Source: Limnobacter sp. MED105
Lineage (GTDB): Bacteria > Pseudomonadota > Gammaproteobacteria > Burkholderiales > Burkholderiaceae_B
DNA: 64,000 nt
NCBI RefSeq assembly: GCF_000170915.1
Contig: NZ_ABCT01000003.1
Location: forward strand, 180,758 to 244,757
Direction of reading: 5' to 3'
The position numbers and the translations under genes were made by a program. A model generated the notes under the pieces. That model searched no databases. It saw only the letters and a list, made by a program, of their open reading frames with translations, and had not been told where the DNA came from. Shown in pieces: positions 45,333-54,315 of this stretch; within the stretch, counting starts at the first letter, position 1; each line of letters begins with the position of its first letter.

Positions 45333-46238
45333 ATGGATCGGCTTGATTGTATGAAAGCCTTCGTGCGGGTGGTTGAAACAGGCAGCTTTACCAAAGCTGC
45401 GGATACTTTGGGTCTCAGCAGAACCACAGTGACCCAACTGATTCAGCAGTTGGAAGCGCATTTGCGCATCAAGCTACTTAACCGCACTACCCGTAAAGTG
45501 AACGTTACCAACGACGGTGCCGCATACTATGAACGCGTCGTTCGGTTGCTGACGGAATTGAGTGAGATTGAGAACAGTCTTCCGAGCGCATCAAGCGCAC
45601 CGCGCGGCCTATTGCGTGTTGATGTCCCAAGCCCTTTCGCAAATATTGTTTTAGTACCCGCGTTACCCGATTTTTTTGCCCAGTTTCCCGGCATTCAACT
45701 TGAGTTGGGAGCCAGCGATAGAAAGGTAGATTTGATTAGCGACAACGTCGATTGCGTAGTTAGAGGTGGTGAAATTACAGAGGGGGCTTTGATAGCACGT
45801 CACGTGGGTGATTTGCAGTTGGGGGTATACGCTGCACCATCCTATTTGAAGCGATCAGGAACCCCTTTACATCCACATGAACTACGTGAATCTGAACATA
45901 GAATTGTCCGCTATCGCTGGGCCAATGAAATACCCTATGCGATGTACAAGGATGGAGAGCGCGTCAGGTTACAAGGGCGTTCCATGCTCGAAATAGATGA
46001 TGGGAATGCCTATTTGACAGCGGGCCTGGTTGGTTTGGGAGTGCTATGGCTACCGGAATACATGGCGAAATCACATATCGAAAGTGGCGCACTGGTGCAG
46101 CTTTTCTTGGACTGGCAGTTAGATTCAATGCCCCTTTATGTGGCTTATGCGCCCAACCGATATGCCAGCAAACAGCTTCGGGTTTTTATCGAATGGATTA
46201 CACAGTTGATAGCACAACACGCAACCAGTGCACCGTAA
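45333..46238 (+). CDS. LysR-type transcriptional regulator
   Basis: 301 residues from ATG 45333, with GGAG 6 bp upstream. N-terminal HTH (about 2-60: FTKAADTLGLSRTTVTQLIQQLE) and a type-2 periplasmic-binding effector domain. Divergence from the RidA-like gene with a 117-bp gap suggests that it controls that gene and itself. Confidence 0.93.
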   Translation: MDRLDCMKAFVRVVETGSFTKAADTLGLSRTTVTQLIQQLEAHLRIKLLNRTTRKVNVTNDGAAYYERVVRLLTELSEIENSLPSASSAPRGLLRVDVPSPFANIVLVPALPDFFAQFPGIQLELGASDRKVDLISDNVDCVVRGGEITEGALIARHVGDLQLGVYAAPSYLKRSGTPLHPHELRESEHRIVRYRWANEIPYAMYKDGERVRLQGRSMLEIDDGNAYLTAGLVGLGVLWLPEYMAKSHIESGALVQLFLDWQLDSMPLYVAYAPNRYASKQLRVFIEWITQLIAQHATSAP

Positions 46239-46244
46239 GCGCCA

Positions 46245-47009
46245 CTAAGTCTTGACGCGTTTAAGCAGAGAGGCTCCTTTTACTCGAATGAAATAGATTA
46301 CAACCACAAGCAGTAACGAATAAATCATCGCGCCATAATGTAGCGCAAGGAATCCATACTGATAGCTTGCCGCTGGAATGTTGATCAATGCGTGAATCAA
46401 TATGGCGGCCACTAGCCACGCAAGCCGACTTCTAGCCACAGCCAAAGCACCAAGACAAGTTAAACCAACTTGCACTGCGATGGCAAAAAGACGTTCTACC
46501 AACAAGAACAAGGCTGTCCACTCGGTCACACTTGTCAGTCGATTCTGCATAATGCCAAGCGCTGTTGAGTCAAGTTTCAACGTCGAAAGCACTTCCGGAT
46601 TGGCGTAAAAATAAAGCAACTGCGCATGGCCAATCAAACCGAGAAGCATTGCCTCGCACAAGGCATAGCCCAGGGCGAACCTGGCCAGCCATGCGAGATC
46701 AAAACCGCCCCTGGCACTTTTGACTTTCAAGCAAATAAATTTTCCCGTCTCTTCAAAAAGACCAGCCGTGAGACAAGCCATTGTCAGCCCTATTACAGCC
46801 TGCGCGGTGCTTGCATGCTGCCCGGGCAAAGCAAACCCTGCACCCCCAAGAAAAATGGGCTCCAAGACTATGGCAAAAAGGATGAATGCCATGGCACCAA
46901 CCCAATAAGGCGTAGGTCCCGAAGGCAATCGACGATTGAGCTGAACAAGCAGATAAACACCCACAACGCACAGCGCCAACATGGCCAAAGCATTCGGAAC
47001 AATCACCAT
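46245..47009 (-). CDS. YhfC-family intramembrane protease-like protein
   Basis: 254 residues with seven to eight hydrophobic helices. The motif set fits the YhfC/CPBP-like glutamic intramembrane protease group: Glu-Glu in GLFEETGKF (about 83-91), Glu in GYALCEAMLLG and His in AILIHALINIPAA (about 211-223). It may cut membrane proteins or regulators. It overlaps the upstream wHTH gene by one base (stop-start fusion), so the two act together. Confidence 0.82.
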   Translation of the reverse strand: MVIVPNALAMLALCVVGVYLLVQLNRRLPSGPTPYWVGAMAFILFAIVLEPIFLGGAGFALPGQHASTAQAVIGLTMACLTAGLFEETGKFICLKVKSARGGFDLAWLARFALGYALCEAMLLGLIGHAQLLYFYANPEVLSTLKLDSTALGIMQNRLTSVTEWTALFLLVERLFAIAVQVGLTCLGALAVARSRLAWLVAAILIHALINIPAASYQYGFLALHYGAMIYSLLLVVVIYFIRVKGASLLKRVKT

Positions 47010-47515
47010 TATTCTTCAACCACTGGCAGCAAAATTGTGGATAGCTCATAAGCCATTTGTTGTGGCTGTCCTGAAGGCTTCAGCAGTGGCGTAATTGCGG
47101 CTAGTAGCTTTTTCTGAAATTCATCCAGTTGATCTGGGGTGGCATAAAAAATCGCTTTGCTAAACCCATGTTGGCGACTCTCCTTTTCCTGTTCCGAATC
47201 CAGAAACCTGTCAAAGCTGTTTAGAATCCCTGCAAGGTAACTATTGAAAAGCTTTTTGAGTTCGTCCGAAGATGGGTTTACTCGGGCTGTTGTACGAGAT
47301 AAACGGTATGTCACCTCGGTGGCACCTCGCTTCTGAGTTTCCTGCTCCACCTCAATCAAGCCGGCATCGAACAGCGCTTTGATATGCCGATAAAGAGTCG
47401 CTGGCGGAATTCCATGCAGGTCTTTGTGCAGTTGCTGCGGGGTCGCTGGCTCCAGAAAAAGATAGGAGAGGATTTTCATCCTCACGGGATGCAGGGCAAC
47501 TTCCAAATTAGCCAT
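47009..47515 (-). CDS. Winged-helix (ArsR/PadR-like) regulator
   Basis: 168 residues. The N-terminal wHTH (about 5-72: HPVRMKILSYLFLEPATPQQLHKDLHGIPPATLYRHIKALFDAGLI) is followed by a helical C-terminal domain. Translationally fused to the YhfC-like gene. A palindrome 24 bp before its start is a likely autoregulatory site. Confidence 0.87.
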   Translation of the reverse strand: MANLEVALHPVRMKILSYLFLEPATPQQLHKDLHGIPPATLYRHIKALFDAGLIEVEQETQKRGATEVTYRLSRTTARVNPSSDELKKLFNSYLAGILNSFDRFLDSEQEKESRQHGFSKAIFYATPDQLDEFQKKLLAAITPLLKPSGQPQQMAYELSTILLPVVEE

Positions 47516-47538
47516 TGATTTACTTTTTACGTGAATTC

Positions 47539-47556
47539 ATTATCAACAATGATAAT
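47539..47556. promoter_or_regulatory. Palindromic operator candidate upstream of wHTH gene
   Basis: ATTATCA-ACAA-TGATAAT, perfect 7-bp arms, 24 bp upstream of the regulator start. Fits a dimeric winged-helix repressor. Confidence 0.6.
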
Positions 47557-47677
47557 AATAGAAAAAGCGAAAGAAACGCAAATGCAGCCATTTAACACCG
47601 GAAGTTCTGAGAGGCAATACGGTTGCCCGAAACGCCTATCGGGCTTTCAGCTCGAGGGTTGCGAGTATTTGCTCACC

Positions 47678-48934
47678 CTAAGCCCTTAATCTTTGCGTTC
47701 TGTTGGTTCCCCAAATACTTTTAACCACCGAAGCAAGGAAAGCCCAAATTCCGCTTTCATTGGGCTTCGGATCACTCCCTTCGGAAATTCGTTTCAGTTG
47801 GCGTGAGTACCACAGTATTTCCATGATGCCCATTTTGTCGATTGCCTTGATTCCCGTTGAAATAGGCCTTACCTGATAGTTACAGTCGCGACCATTCAGG
47901 AGTGCTTTGGGGGCATCCGGATCAATGGCCAGCAAGCGGGCCAAACCCACGATGTCGAGCGCGCCTGATTCCAGCGCTGAATTCATGCCCGCATAACTGC
48001 GAAATCCGCCTGTGACCATCAAGGGTGTCTTGATATGACTTCGCACTTTTTCGGCAAAACTTAAAAAGTACGCTTCCCGATTCGAAGTGGATGCTTTTTT
48101 GGTTTGCTCAACCACACCGCTCATGGCGGGCGCTTCATAGGTGCCACCAGAAATTTCGATCAGATCGATTCCAGCCGCCGAAAGTGCTTCAATGGTTGCC
48201 ATTGATTCTTCTTCAGTAAACCCACCCTTCTGAAAGTCGGCTGAATTCAATTTGATACCTATCGGAAAATCAGGGCCAACCTGGCGGCGAATTTCCGCAT
48301 ACACAGCCATCACAAAGCGCCTGCGATTCTCGGCATTTCCACCCCATTGATCGGTTCGTTGATTGTGATGAGGTGATAGAAACTGACTGATCAAGTAACC
48401 ATGTGCGCCGTGAATTTGTACGCCGCCAAACCCGGCTTTTTTGCAAATGGCTGCACTGCGGCCGAAGCGTTGAATGATGTCCTGAATTTCAGCCTCGGTG
48501 GCTTCTCGCGGCGTTAGAAAAAATGCGGCCATGTCTTGCCGGAAAGGAATGGCAGAAGGTGCCAGATTGAATTTGTTCAATCCCTTGGGCGACTGCTTGC
48601 CGGGGTGGTTCAACTGCACCCACAACGCCGCACCCTCTTGTCTGGCTGCATCGGCCCACTGTTTCAATATTGCCAGGTCAGACTCATCTTCAATCACAAT
48701 GTTTCCTGGTTCACCCAGGGCTTTGCGATCAATCATGACATTGCCTGTGAACATCAGGCCGATACCGGATTTGGCCCAGCGGCGATACAACTCCACAATT
48801 TTCGGTGTGGCGTGGTTATCGTAGGTTCCGAGTGCTTCGCTCATGGACGCTTTGGCCAAACGGTTGGGTAACTCAACGCCATTGGGCAAAACGAACGGGC
48901 GATTCAACAAGTTGGGGTTTGTGGTTGGATTCAT
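47678..48934 (-). CDS. NADH:flavin oxidoreductase (Old Yellow Enzyme family)
   Basis: 418 residues, FMN-dependent TIM barrel that reduces activated double bonds. Visible landmarks are LPNRLAKASMSE, VQLNHPGKQSP, GVQIHGAHGYLISQFLSPHHNQRTDQWGG and LMVTGGFRS. It overlaps the SDR gene upstream by 4 bp, so ene-reduction and carbonyl reduction may be linked. The 40-residue tail carries KPNESGIWAFLASVVKSIWG and is longer than usual. Confidence 0.93.
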   Translation of the reverse strand: MNPTTNPNLLNRPFVLPNGVELPNRLAKASMSEALGTYDNHATPKIVELYRRWAKSGIGLMFTGNVMIDRKALGEPGNIVIEDESDLAILKQWADAARQEGAALWVQLNHPGKQSPKGLNKFNLAPSAIPFRQDMAAFFLTPREATEAEIQDIIQRFGRSAAICKKAGFGGVQIHGAHGYLISQFLSPHHNQRTDQWGGNAENRRRFVMAVYAEIRRQVGPDFPIGIKLNSADFQKGGFTEEESMATIEALSAAGIDLIEISGGTYEAPAMSGVVEQTKKASTSNREAYFLSFAEKVRSHIKTPLMVTGGFRSYAGMNSALESGALDIVGLARLLAIDPDAPKALLNGRDCNYQVRPISTGIKAIDKMGIMEILWYSRQLKRISEGSDPKPNESGIWAFLASVVKSIWGTNRTQRLRA

Positions 48935-49752
48935 TGTGTTCTCAGTCTTAAATGTTTGCGAATTCCGGTGTCAAGAAAACGAGCTGGCAACACCGTGGCC
49001 ATGAGTTTCAATCGTGCAGCTGCTGTGCCGGCCGTGTAGGCCAAACGAGGGTTGGGTTCTTGCGCAGCCTTCAAAATCGCGTCAGCCACCAGGCTTGGGT
49101 CTTCAGCGGAACTCAGCATTTCTGTAAGGCGTACTTCAACGGCTGACCGAACCTCCTGATACTCATCCATCTGAAACTCGGCCTGGGCGGAATTCGCTTC
49201 AATGGAAGTTTTCATGAAAGCCGGTTCAATCACCGACACCCGGATGCCCATGTTTCGAAGCTCGTGATCAAGCGATTCGGAATAGCCGCGAAGCGCATAC
49301 TTGGTGGCTGAATAAAACGCCATGTAAGGCATGGGCATGAAGCCCAACACAGAACCAATGTTGACGATGCGCCCGCTGCCCTGACTGCGCATGTGCGGCA
49401 ACACAGCATTGGTAGTGCGCACCACACCGAAGAAATTGGTATTGAAAATTGCCTGCGCCTGTTCAAGAGAAAACTCTTCGGCGCCAGCTGGTGCCAAACC
49501 GCGCCCTGCGTTGTTGACCAGCAGATCGATTCGGCCAGTTGAACCAATGATCTGATTGATGAGGTTCACCACGGATTCGTCTTTGTCCACATCCATCGCC
49601 AACATTTCAAATGCTTGCGACCCGGTAGGGTTGGGGCGACGGCTGGTACCAAACACTCGATAACCGCTTGCCGCCAGTTTTTGCGCAGTGATTAATCCGA
49701 TGCCGGACGATGCACCTGTTACCAAGGCAACAGGCCCTTTGTTTTTGTTCAT
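48931..49752 (-). CDS. Short-chain dehydrogenase/reductase
   Basis: 273 residues, classical SDR: GASSGIG at 14-20, NNAGRG, Ser in VNIGSVLG, YSATKYALRG (Tyr and Lys of the active site). First gene of the leftward SDR-OYE operon, divergent from the HxlR gene. Confidence 0.93.
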   Translation of the reverse strand: MNKNKGPVALVTGASSGIGLITAQKLAASGYRVFGTSRRPNPTGSQAFEMLAMDVDKDESVVNLINQIIGSTGRIDLLVNNAGRGLAPAGAEEFSLEQAQAIFNTNFFGVVRTTNAVLPHMRSQGSGRIVNIGSVLGFMPMPYMAFYSATKYALRGYSESLDHELRNMGIRVSVIEPAFMKTSIEANSAQAEFQMDEYQEVRSAVEVRLTEMLSSAEDPSLVADAILKAAQEPNPRLAYTAGTAAARLKLMATVLPARFLDTGIRKHLRLRTQ

Positions 49753-49853
49753 GGTTTAAATCTCCCAAGTGGGCGAAATGTTGGTGGATTTCTGGTCCGC
49801 AAGTTGTTACTATCAAAACGAAACTAACTTTACCCGCAATTTTAAATAAAGTC

Positions 49854-49867
49854 ACTATCAAAATAGT
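49854..49867. promoter_or_regulatory. Palindrome abutting the HxlR start codon
   Basis: ACTAT-CAAA-ATAGT directly precedes the ATG at 49868. A second copy of its left part, ACTATCAAAA, is at 49809-49818. HxlR-family regulators bind TACTAT-type palindromes, so the site is probably for autorepression and for control of the divergent SDR-OYE operon. Confidence 0.65.
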
Positions 49868-50311
49868 ATGGACAGTAAAAATATTTCAGAAAACCCCTGC
49901 CCGATTGCGCGAAGCCTTGCTTTCGTGGGCGACGCCTGGAGCATTTTGATTTTGCGTGATGCGCATGCGGGCATTACCCGGTTTGATCATTTCCGCAAAA
50001 GCTTGGGCATTGCACCAACCATGCTGACGAAGCGCTTGGCGGTTTTGACAGACGAAGGGTTGCTTCAGAAGCACCGATATTCCGAACACCCGCCCAGGGA
50101 TGAGTATTTGTTGACCGAGGCAGGTCGGGACTTTTTACCGGTGCTGTTCCTGATCGGGGCCTGGGGCCGCAAGCACCGTGGTGGCGGCAAGCTGGTGAAG
50201 TTTTTTGATGCCGAAGCTGGAACAGAAATTAAACCTGTGGCGATTGATGAAGCGACGGGTGCACAAATTGGAACGCGGCCGATTCGAATTGGGACGAGTG
50301 ATGAAAGCTGA
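49868..50311 (+). CDS. HxlR-family winged-helix regulator
   Basis: 147 residues. The conserved Cys in ISENPCPIARSLAFVGDAWSILILRDA is at residue 10, where redox-sensing members carry it; then RFDHFRKSLGIAPTMLTKRLAVLTDEGLL. Family members such as YodB sense quinones and electrophiles, which would suit the OYE, SDR and quinone reductase around it. It overlaps the following MerR gene by 11 bp. Confidence 0.93.
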   Translation: MDSKNISENPCPIARSLAFVGDAWSILILRDAHAGITRFDHFRKSLGIAPTMLTKRLAVLTDEGLLQKHRYSEHPPRDEYLLTEAGRDFLPVLFLIGAWGRKHRGGGKLVKFFDAEAGTEIKPVAIDEATGAQIGTRPIRIGTSDES

Positions 50312-50735
50312 AACGGAACACTGGGCACAAATCATGTACATCGGCGAACTTGCAAAAAAATCGGGGGCCACGCGCAAAGCGATTTACCTTTACGAGCAAC
50401 TGGGCTTGATTCCAAAGCCCATGCGCAAGGGCAGCTACCGTATTTATGCCGACGTGGCCATCCATCAAATTCAAACCATTCGGTGCGCTCAAGCACTGGG
50501 ATTCAAACTCAAGGAGCTAGTAGAGACTTTGGCAAGTAACACCAGCGATCCTGGTTCTAGCATGGCACTGATGCTCAAACAAATCGAGTTGAAGCGATTA
50601 ACCATTCAATCGCAAATCGATGCCGCCCAAGCCCAACTCCAGCGGCTAAATCAATTTGAGGATGAACTGCGTCACTCGCCTGAATTAACAAACTGCGAAC
50701 TTCCTGTTGACTCTTCCCCTAAGGGCAAGCTTTAG
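50301..50735 (+). CDS. MerR-family regulator
   Basis: 144 residues from ATG 50301, which overlaps the HxlR gene by 11 bp; ATG 50334 is an alternative that begins at the typical MYIGELAKKSG. The N-terminal HTH_MerR (GATRKAIYLYEQLGLI...YADVAIHQIQTIRCAQALGF) is followed by a coiled coil (about 85-125). The C-terminus has one Cys, so no Cys metal site is evident. It is co-transcribed with HxlR and 30 bp before the quinone reductase gene. Confidence 0.9.
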   Translation: MKAETEHWAQIMYIGELAKKSGATRKAIYLYEQLGLIPKPMRKGSYRIYADVAIHQIQTIRCAQALGFKLKELVETLASNTSDPGSSMALMLKQIELKRLTIQSQIDAAQAQLQRLNQFEDELRHSPELTNCELPVDSSPKGKL

Positions 50736-50765
50736 ACTTTTTGTGGTTCAACAAAAAGGAAGCTT

Positions 50766-51347
50766 GTGGTGCATAAACGCATTCTCGTAATTCTCGGACA
50801 TCCAGCAGAAGCCAGCTTGTGCGGTGCAATCGCCGATGCCTACCTGAAGGGGGCACAAACAGCGGGGCATGATGTTCGCTTGCTCAGCCTTGGCAAGCTG
50901 AATTTCGATCCAATCCTGCGCGATGGTTACAACACCATTCAAACGCTTGAACCCGACCTTGTTGCAGCACAAGAATCGATTGCCTGGGCTGAGCACCTTG
51001 TGTTTGTTTATCCAATTTGGTGGGGTTCGATTCCCGCTATTTTGAAAGGTTTATTTGATCGAGTTTTCTTGCCCGGATTCGCATTCAAGTTCAAGAAGGA
51101 CGCATTGATGGTCGATGGCCTATTAAAGCAACGCACCGCACACCTGATCGCCACCATGGACACACCGCCTTGGTACTACCGGTTTGTTTATCGTATGCCA
51201 GGGCACAATCAAATGAAGCGGACCATTCTGGAATTTTGTGGCATTAAGCCTGTGACTGTGAGCAGTTTTGGACCGGTAAAAAACTCGAAAGTAAGCACTC
51301 GCGAAAAATGGCTATCGGGTGCCTATCAATTTGGGTTGAAGGCATAA
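50766..51347 (+). CDS. Flavodoxin-fold NAD(P)H:quinone oxidoreductase
   Basis: 193 residues of the NQO1/MdaB-like fold: ILVILGHPAEAS for FMN/FAD phosphate binding and FVYPIWWGSIPAILKGLFDRVFLPGFAF, the hallmark loop. It starts with GTG (50766 or the adjacent GTG 50769) after AAGGAAG. It probably carries out two-electron reduction of quinones, protecting against redox cycling, and fits HxlR/MerR control. Confidence 0.92.
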   Translation: MVHKRILVILGHPAEASLCGAIADAYLKGAQTAGHDVRLLSLGKLNFDPILRDGYNTIQTLEPDLVAAQESIAWAEHLVFVYPIWWGSIPAILKGLFDRVFLPGFAFKFKKDALMVDGLLKQRTAHLIATMDTPPWYYRFVYRMPGHNQMKRTILEFCGIKPVTVSSFGPVKNSKVSTREKWLSGAYQFGLKA

Positions 51348-51379
51348 ACATTGAAGTTAAGCCAAAATCGGGAGCATAT

Positions 51380-51668
51380 CTAATTCATCACCACCTTAAA
51401 GCCCTCGTTTTCCTCTGGGGGCTGAAAATGAGCGGTGACGGCATGAAAGGTTTCCTCGTTGTCAAACTTCGCTCGCTCGGGTTCCTGCTCGCGCCGTTTT
51501 AAAAGCTGTTCAATGCAAAGAGTGAATTGCGTCTGGATACAAACCCGCCAGCAAATGATCTTCGGAAAGCAGAAGCGAATTAGGTTGATCAGCCAGCCTG
51601 CGCGCCAAGGTCGATTTGCCAGCGCCCATTTTTCCGCAGAAGAATATTAGTGTTCCTTTGTCTGCCAT
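51380..51668 (-). pseudogene. AAA_33-type ATPase/kinase with internal deletion
   Basis: From ATG 51668 the frame encodes MADKGTLIFFCGKMGAGKST, a P-loop with ARRLADQPNSLLLSEDHLLAGLYP, then hits a stop at 51510-51512. Past it, another frame encodes LLKRREQEPERAKF, TFHAVTAHFQPPEENEGF up to 51380, which is the usual C-terminus of such P-loop kinases. About 60-70 middle codons are missing. It stands at the end of the HxlR-quinone reductase block, facing it. Confidence 0.75.
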
Positions 51669-51683
51669 TCGAATGACTCAGAT

Positions 51684-52175
51684 CTACAAACCCAACAAAT
51701 CCATAAAAACCCCCGGCTTTTTGTAACCCATTATCTTTTGGACCACTTCAGGCTTAGGCCCCATCACCAGCACCGCCGGGGTGGCAAACACGCCCAGCTT
51801 TCGGGCCAACTGCTTTTCCGAATACACGGTGCCGTCGATCCAGTTCACGGGCAGGTCACCCCGTACATTGATTGCAATGACATCAAACTTGCTTTCAATT
51901 TTTTCGCGATTGGACCCTTCCGTGAAGTTCTCTTGCAGCAAATAGGCACAGTAAGGGCAGTCATCCAGATGAAAGAAAATGAGCAGCTTTTTTCCACGGG
52001 TTTGTGCATCTTGAATGTCCACCGGAATTTCAAGAAAAGTTTGCTTGAACCAGCTTGGTAATTCGTAATGCATGGGCTTGGGTTCAATGTCGCGGGCAGC
52101 CACATTGAGCGCAAACACCGCACAAAAAACACACAGCAAGAAGCGATGAAAGGACAAGACTCGAACTATTTTCAT
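51684..52175 (-). CDS. Periplasmic thioredoxin-fold protein (CPYC)
   Basis: 163 residues from ATG 52175; the longer frame to 52205 would start with TTG inside the previous gene. Signal peptide (FLLCVFCAVFALNVAA). The redox motif CPYC sits in FFHLDDCPYCAYLL (about 78-81), followed by TPAVLVMGP with the cis-Pro. It resembles SoxW-like/DsbE-like thiol reductases. It follows the DUF3617 gene by 17 bp and is probably co-transcribed. Confidence 0.87.
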   Translation of the reverse strand: MKIVRVLSFHRFLLCVFCAVFALNVAARDIEPKPMHYELPSWFKQTFLEIPVDIQDAQTRGKKLLIFFHLDDCPYCAYLLQENFTEGSNREKIESKFDVIAINVRGDLPVNWIDGTVYSEKQLARKLGVFATPAVLVMGPKPEVVQKIMGYKKPGVFMDLLGL

Positions 52176-52192
52176 TTTAAATATTGCCCTAT

Positions 52193-52690
52193 TCAACCGC
52201 CGCAACTTGCCTTAACCCACTTGCTTTTCAAGGTCTGCTGAATGTTGCGTTGCTGGCCACCCTCTGTCGTTTTGGCGTCGATCTTTGTTTCGTATAGGGT
52301 GGGCGACAAGAAATTAACAGTTGCAGTACCCTGTGTGTCTGGGCACTTGAATTCGACTTTCATGGATTTTTCGCTTCGGCTTAGTACTTTGTTTTTGCAA
52401 TCGCCGTCGTCCTGAACAGGAACGTCATTCGCTTTGGCTTGCTCAGGCGTAATACAAAACCGCACAGAGCCTGCTTTGGCGCCCATGGATACGCCCATTT
52501 GCGCCATCATGGCCTCCATTTGCTTGCGTTGTGCCGGTGGCATGCTTTCCATCTGCTTCATGGCGGCCTGCGCCTCGGGGCCCATGCCCTGGGCATCGAA
52601 CTCCATTTCCCACAAGCCAGGTTTTACCTCAGCAGCAAAGCCGAATTGAACCGACAGCACAAACAATACCGCACCAAGAATCTTTTTCAT
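52193..52690 (-). CDS. DUF3617 family periplasmic protein
   Basis: 165 residues with signal peptide MKKILGAVLFVLSVQFGFAA, then VKPGLWEMEFD, the family hallmark, and a Met/Gln-rich helix (about 42-70). Cys in RFCITPEQAK, GDCKN, FKCPDT and SCGG could form two disulfides, which the adjacent thioredoxin-fold protein could service. Function of the family is unknown. Confidence 0.85.
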   Translation of the reverse strand: MKKILGAVLFVLSVQFGFAAEVKPGLWEMEFDAQGMGPEAQAAMKQMESMPPAQRKQMEAMMAQMGVSMGAKAGSVRFCITPEQAKANDVPVQDDGDCKNKVLSRSEKSMKVEFKCPDTQGTATVNFLSPTLYETKIDAKTTEGGQQRNIQQTLKSKWVKASCGG

Positions 52691-52735
52691 GAAGCCCCCA
52701 CACGCGCGAACAAAACCTTAGTTTAAAACGCGGTT

Positions 52736-53599
52736 TTAATGAGCGGGAGTGAGTTCAGCAAGAATTTGCGGCCAAATGCTGTTGCACCGTTCCCTGAAAA
52801 TATCAATGTGCCCTACTTTGCCCAGCTTGAACATTTCTGGCTTGATTTCAAGCCGCTTTTTGCTGGCCTTGGTGAACAGGCGCATGATGTCTTCTACATT
52901 GACCAGGGTTGCGATTTCATCGTCGCTGGCATGCACGAAAGTAATCGGCGAACTGAACTGTTCAAACCAATGTTGTTGAACACCTTCACCAAATTCATTT
53001 TCCACATACCCAGGGCTTGAGCACCACTTGGCCCATTGCAGGCCAACGCCTTTTGGCAAATTTTCACCCCAACCAAAACGCTTGGCTGGCACATACCCCA
53101 ACAAGGCCGAACTGACCGGAATTACCCAACGCAGCATGAACCTGGCGCTGTTGCGTTTGTCTTTGCGAATGTTTTTCACATGTCCGGACGAAGCTGCCAC
53201 CGCCAACACGCCACGCACTTTGGCGTGGTTGTGCATCAAGCCAAACAACTGCCCACCTGCACTATGCCCAATCAGGTATGCACTGCGTTGACCCGTCAAT
53301 TCAAGTAAAAAATCCAGTGCGGCAGGCATGTCATACAAGCCCCAATCTTGCTTCTTGACCGGGCAATGCTTTACATGCGATTCCTGCAAAGATTTACCAA
53401 TACCTCTGTAATCAAACACCATTACAGAAAACCCCTGCCCTGCCAACCAGCGAGCAAATGGAAAGTAGAATTTTTGAATTATTCCTGTAGCAGGACAGAT
53501 CAACACAGGCTTATCGTGACTGCCTCCAGCTGCTGGAAAAAACGTAGCTGCAAGTGACTGCCCCGCAGCAGGAATGCACACTTCAATTGTGTTGATCAT
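52736..53599 (-). CDS. Alpha/beta hydrolase (S33-like)
   Basis: 287 residues, cytoplasmic. Nucleophile Ser in YLIGHSAGGQLFGL, VFDYRGIGKSL, Asp in VHASDDEIATLV and His in VGHIDIFRE. It resembles uncharacterised hydrolases of serine aminopeptidase/lysophospholipase type. A single gene with a 135-bp gap to the next. Confidence 0.88.
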   Translation of the reverse strand: MINTIEVCIPAAGQSLAATFFPAAGGSHDKPVLICPATGIIQKFYFPFARWLAGQGFSVMVFDYRGIGKSLQESHVKHCPVKKQDWGLYDMPAALDFLLELTGQRSAYLIGHSAGGQLFGLMHNHAKVRGVLAVAASSGHVKNIRKDKRNSARFMLRWVIPVSSALLGYVPAKRFGWGENLPKGVGLQWAKWCSSPGYVENEFGEGVQQHWFEQFSSPITFVHASDDEIATLVNVEDIMRLFTKASKKRLEIKPEMFKLGKVGHIDIFRERCNSIWPQILAELTPAH

Positions 53600-53734
53600 C
53601 GGCGCACCTGATTTAAATTCGCTGCTGCAGTGTAGCTGCGACCGCGAATTTTATAATCCAAGTGATGAGCAATTTATTTGTTCCTCTAATGCAATAATCC
53701 TCGGTAAGCAAGTCACCTGCCAAGTCGTCTTGAC

Positions 53735-54271
53735 CTACAAAATCCCGTCAATGGCATCAACCACAATGGCTGTACCTACGGCAATCAACAGCAGGTCCGT
53801 GCCCAGCTGCACATACTTGTGGTTCAAGGGCGGTGCGGGCAGGCGAATGCGCAATTCATTGGGTATGTCGTAATAGCGAACATCACTGCCCAAAGCGCGG
53901 CCTTTTTGCCACTGCTTGGCCTGGCCCGGGGGCTGACAACCATTCCCTTTTTTGGCCAGCCCGGGTGGACACTTGCCTTTGGCAACCTGGCCACCGTAGT
54001 AATCCCGAACTATCCGGGTTTCAGCGCCACCAAAGTTAAACGACACTGACACACCGCCCTGCCCAGAGTCACGACCCCCGTCAACACGGTTGCCTTTCTC
54101 GTTACCACCGCCTTTGCGGTTTTCCTTTTGCCCGCGTTGCTCACTTTGCTCCTTATTCTTTCCCTGGTTGCCGTTTCCTTTTTCAGGTTTATCGGCGTAA
54201 GCACTGCCGCTCGCTATCAACAATGCGGCGGAAGCGACAGTCAAAGTACGTAGTATCGATTTAATGGACAT
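53735..54271 (-). CDS. CigR/RcnB-like secreted protein
   Basis: 178 residues. Signal peptide (ALLIASGSAYA), then a Gly/Lys/Asn-rich low-complexity region (about 27-70), then the conserved part YYGG...KGKCPPGLAKKGNGCQPPGQAKQW, RYYDIPNELRIRLPAPPLNHKYVQ and a C-terminal membrane helix LLLIAVGTAIVVDAI. This order fits the anti-virulence regulator CigR family. Function in this organism unknown. Divergent from the ovothiol genes. Confidence 0.85.
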   Translation of the reverse strand: MSIKSILRTLTVASAALLIASGSAYADKPEKGNGNQGKNKEQSEQRGQKENRKGGGNEKGNRVDGGRDSGQGGVSVSFNFGGAETRIVRDYYGGQVAKGKCPPGLAKKGNGCQPPGQAKQWQKGRALGSDVRYYDIPNELRIRLPAPPLNHKYVQLGTDLLLIAVGTAIVVDAIDGIL

Positions 54272-54279
54272 GGGTGGCC

Positions 54280-54285
54280 TATAAT
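54280..54285 (+). promoter_or_regulatory. -10 element for the ovothiol genes
   Basis: A consensus TATAAT lies 31 bp before the start codon at 54316; the -35 side is poor. It would give a short leader for the rightward two-gene operon. Confidence 0.4.
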
Positions 54286-54315
54286 TGTGTGTAACCCATT
54301 AGTAGTACCACCACG

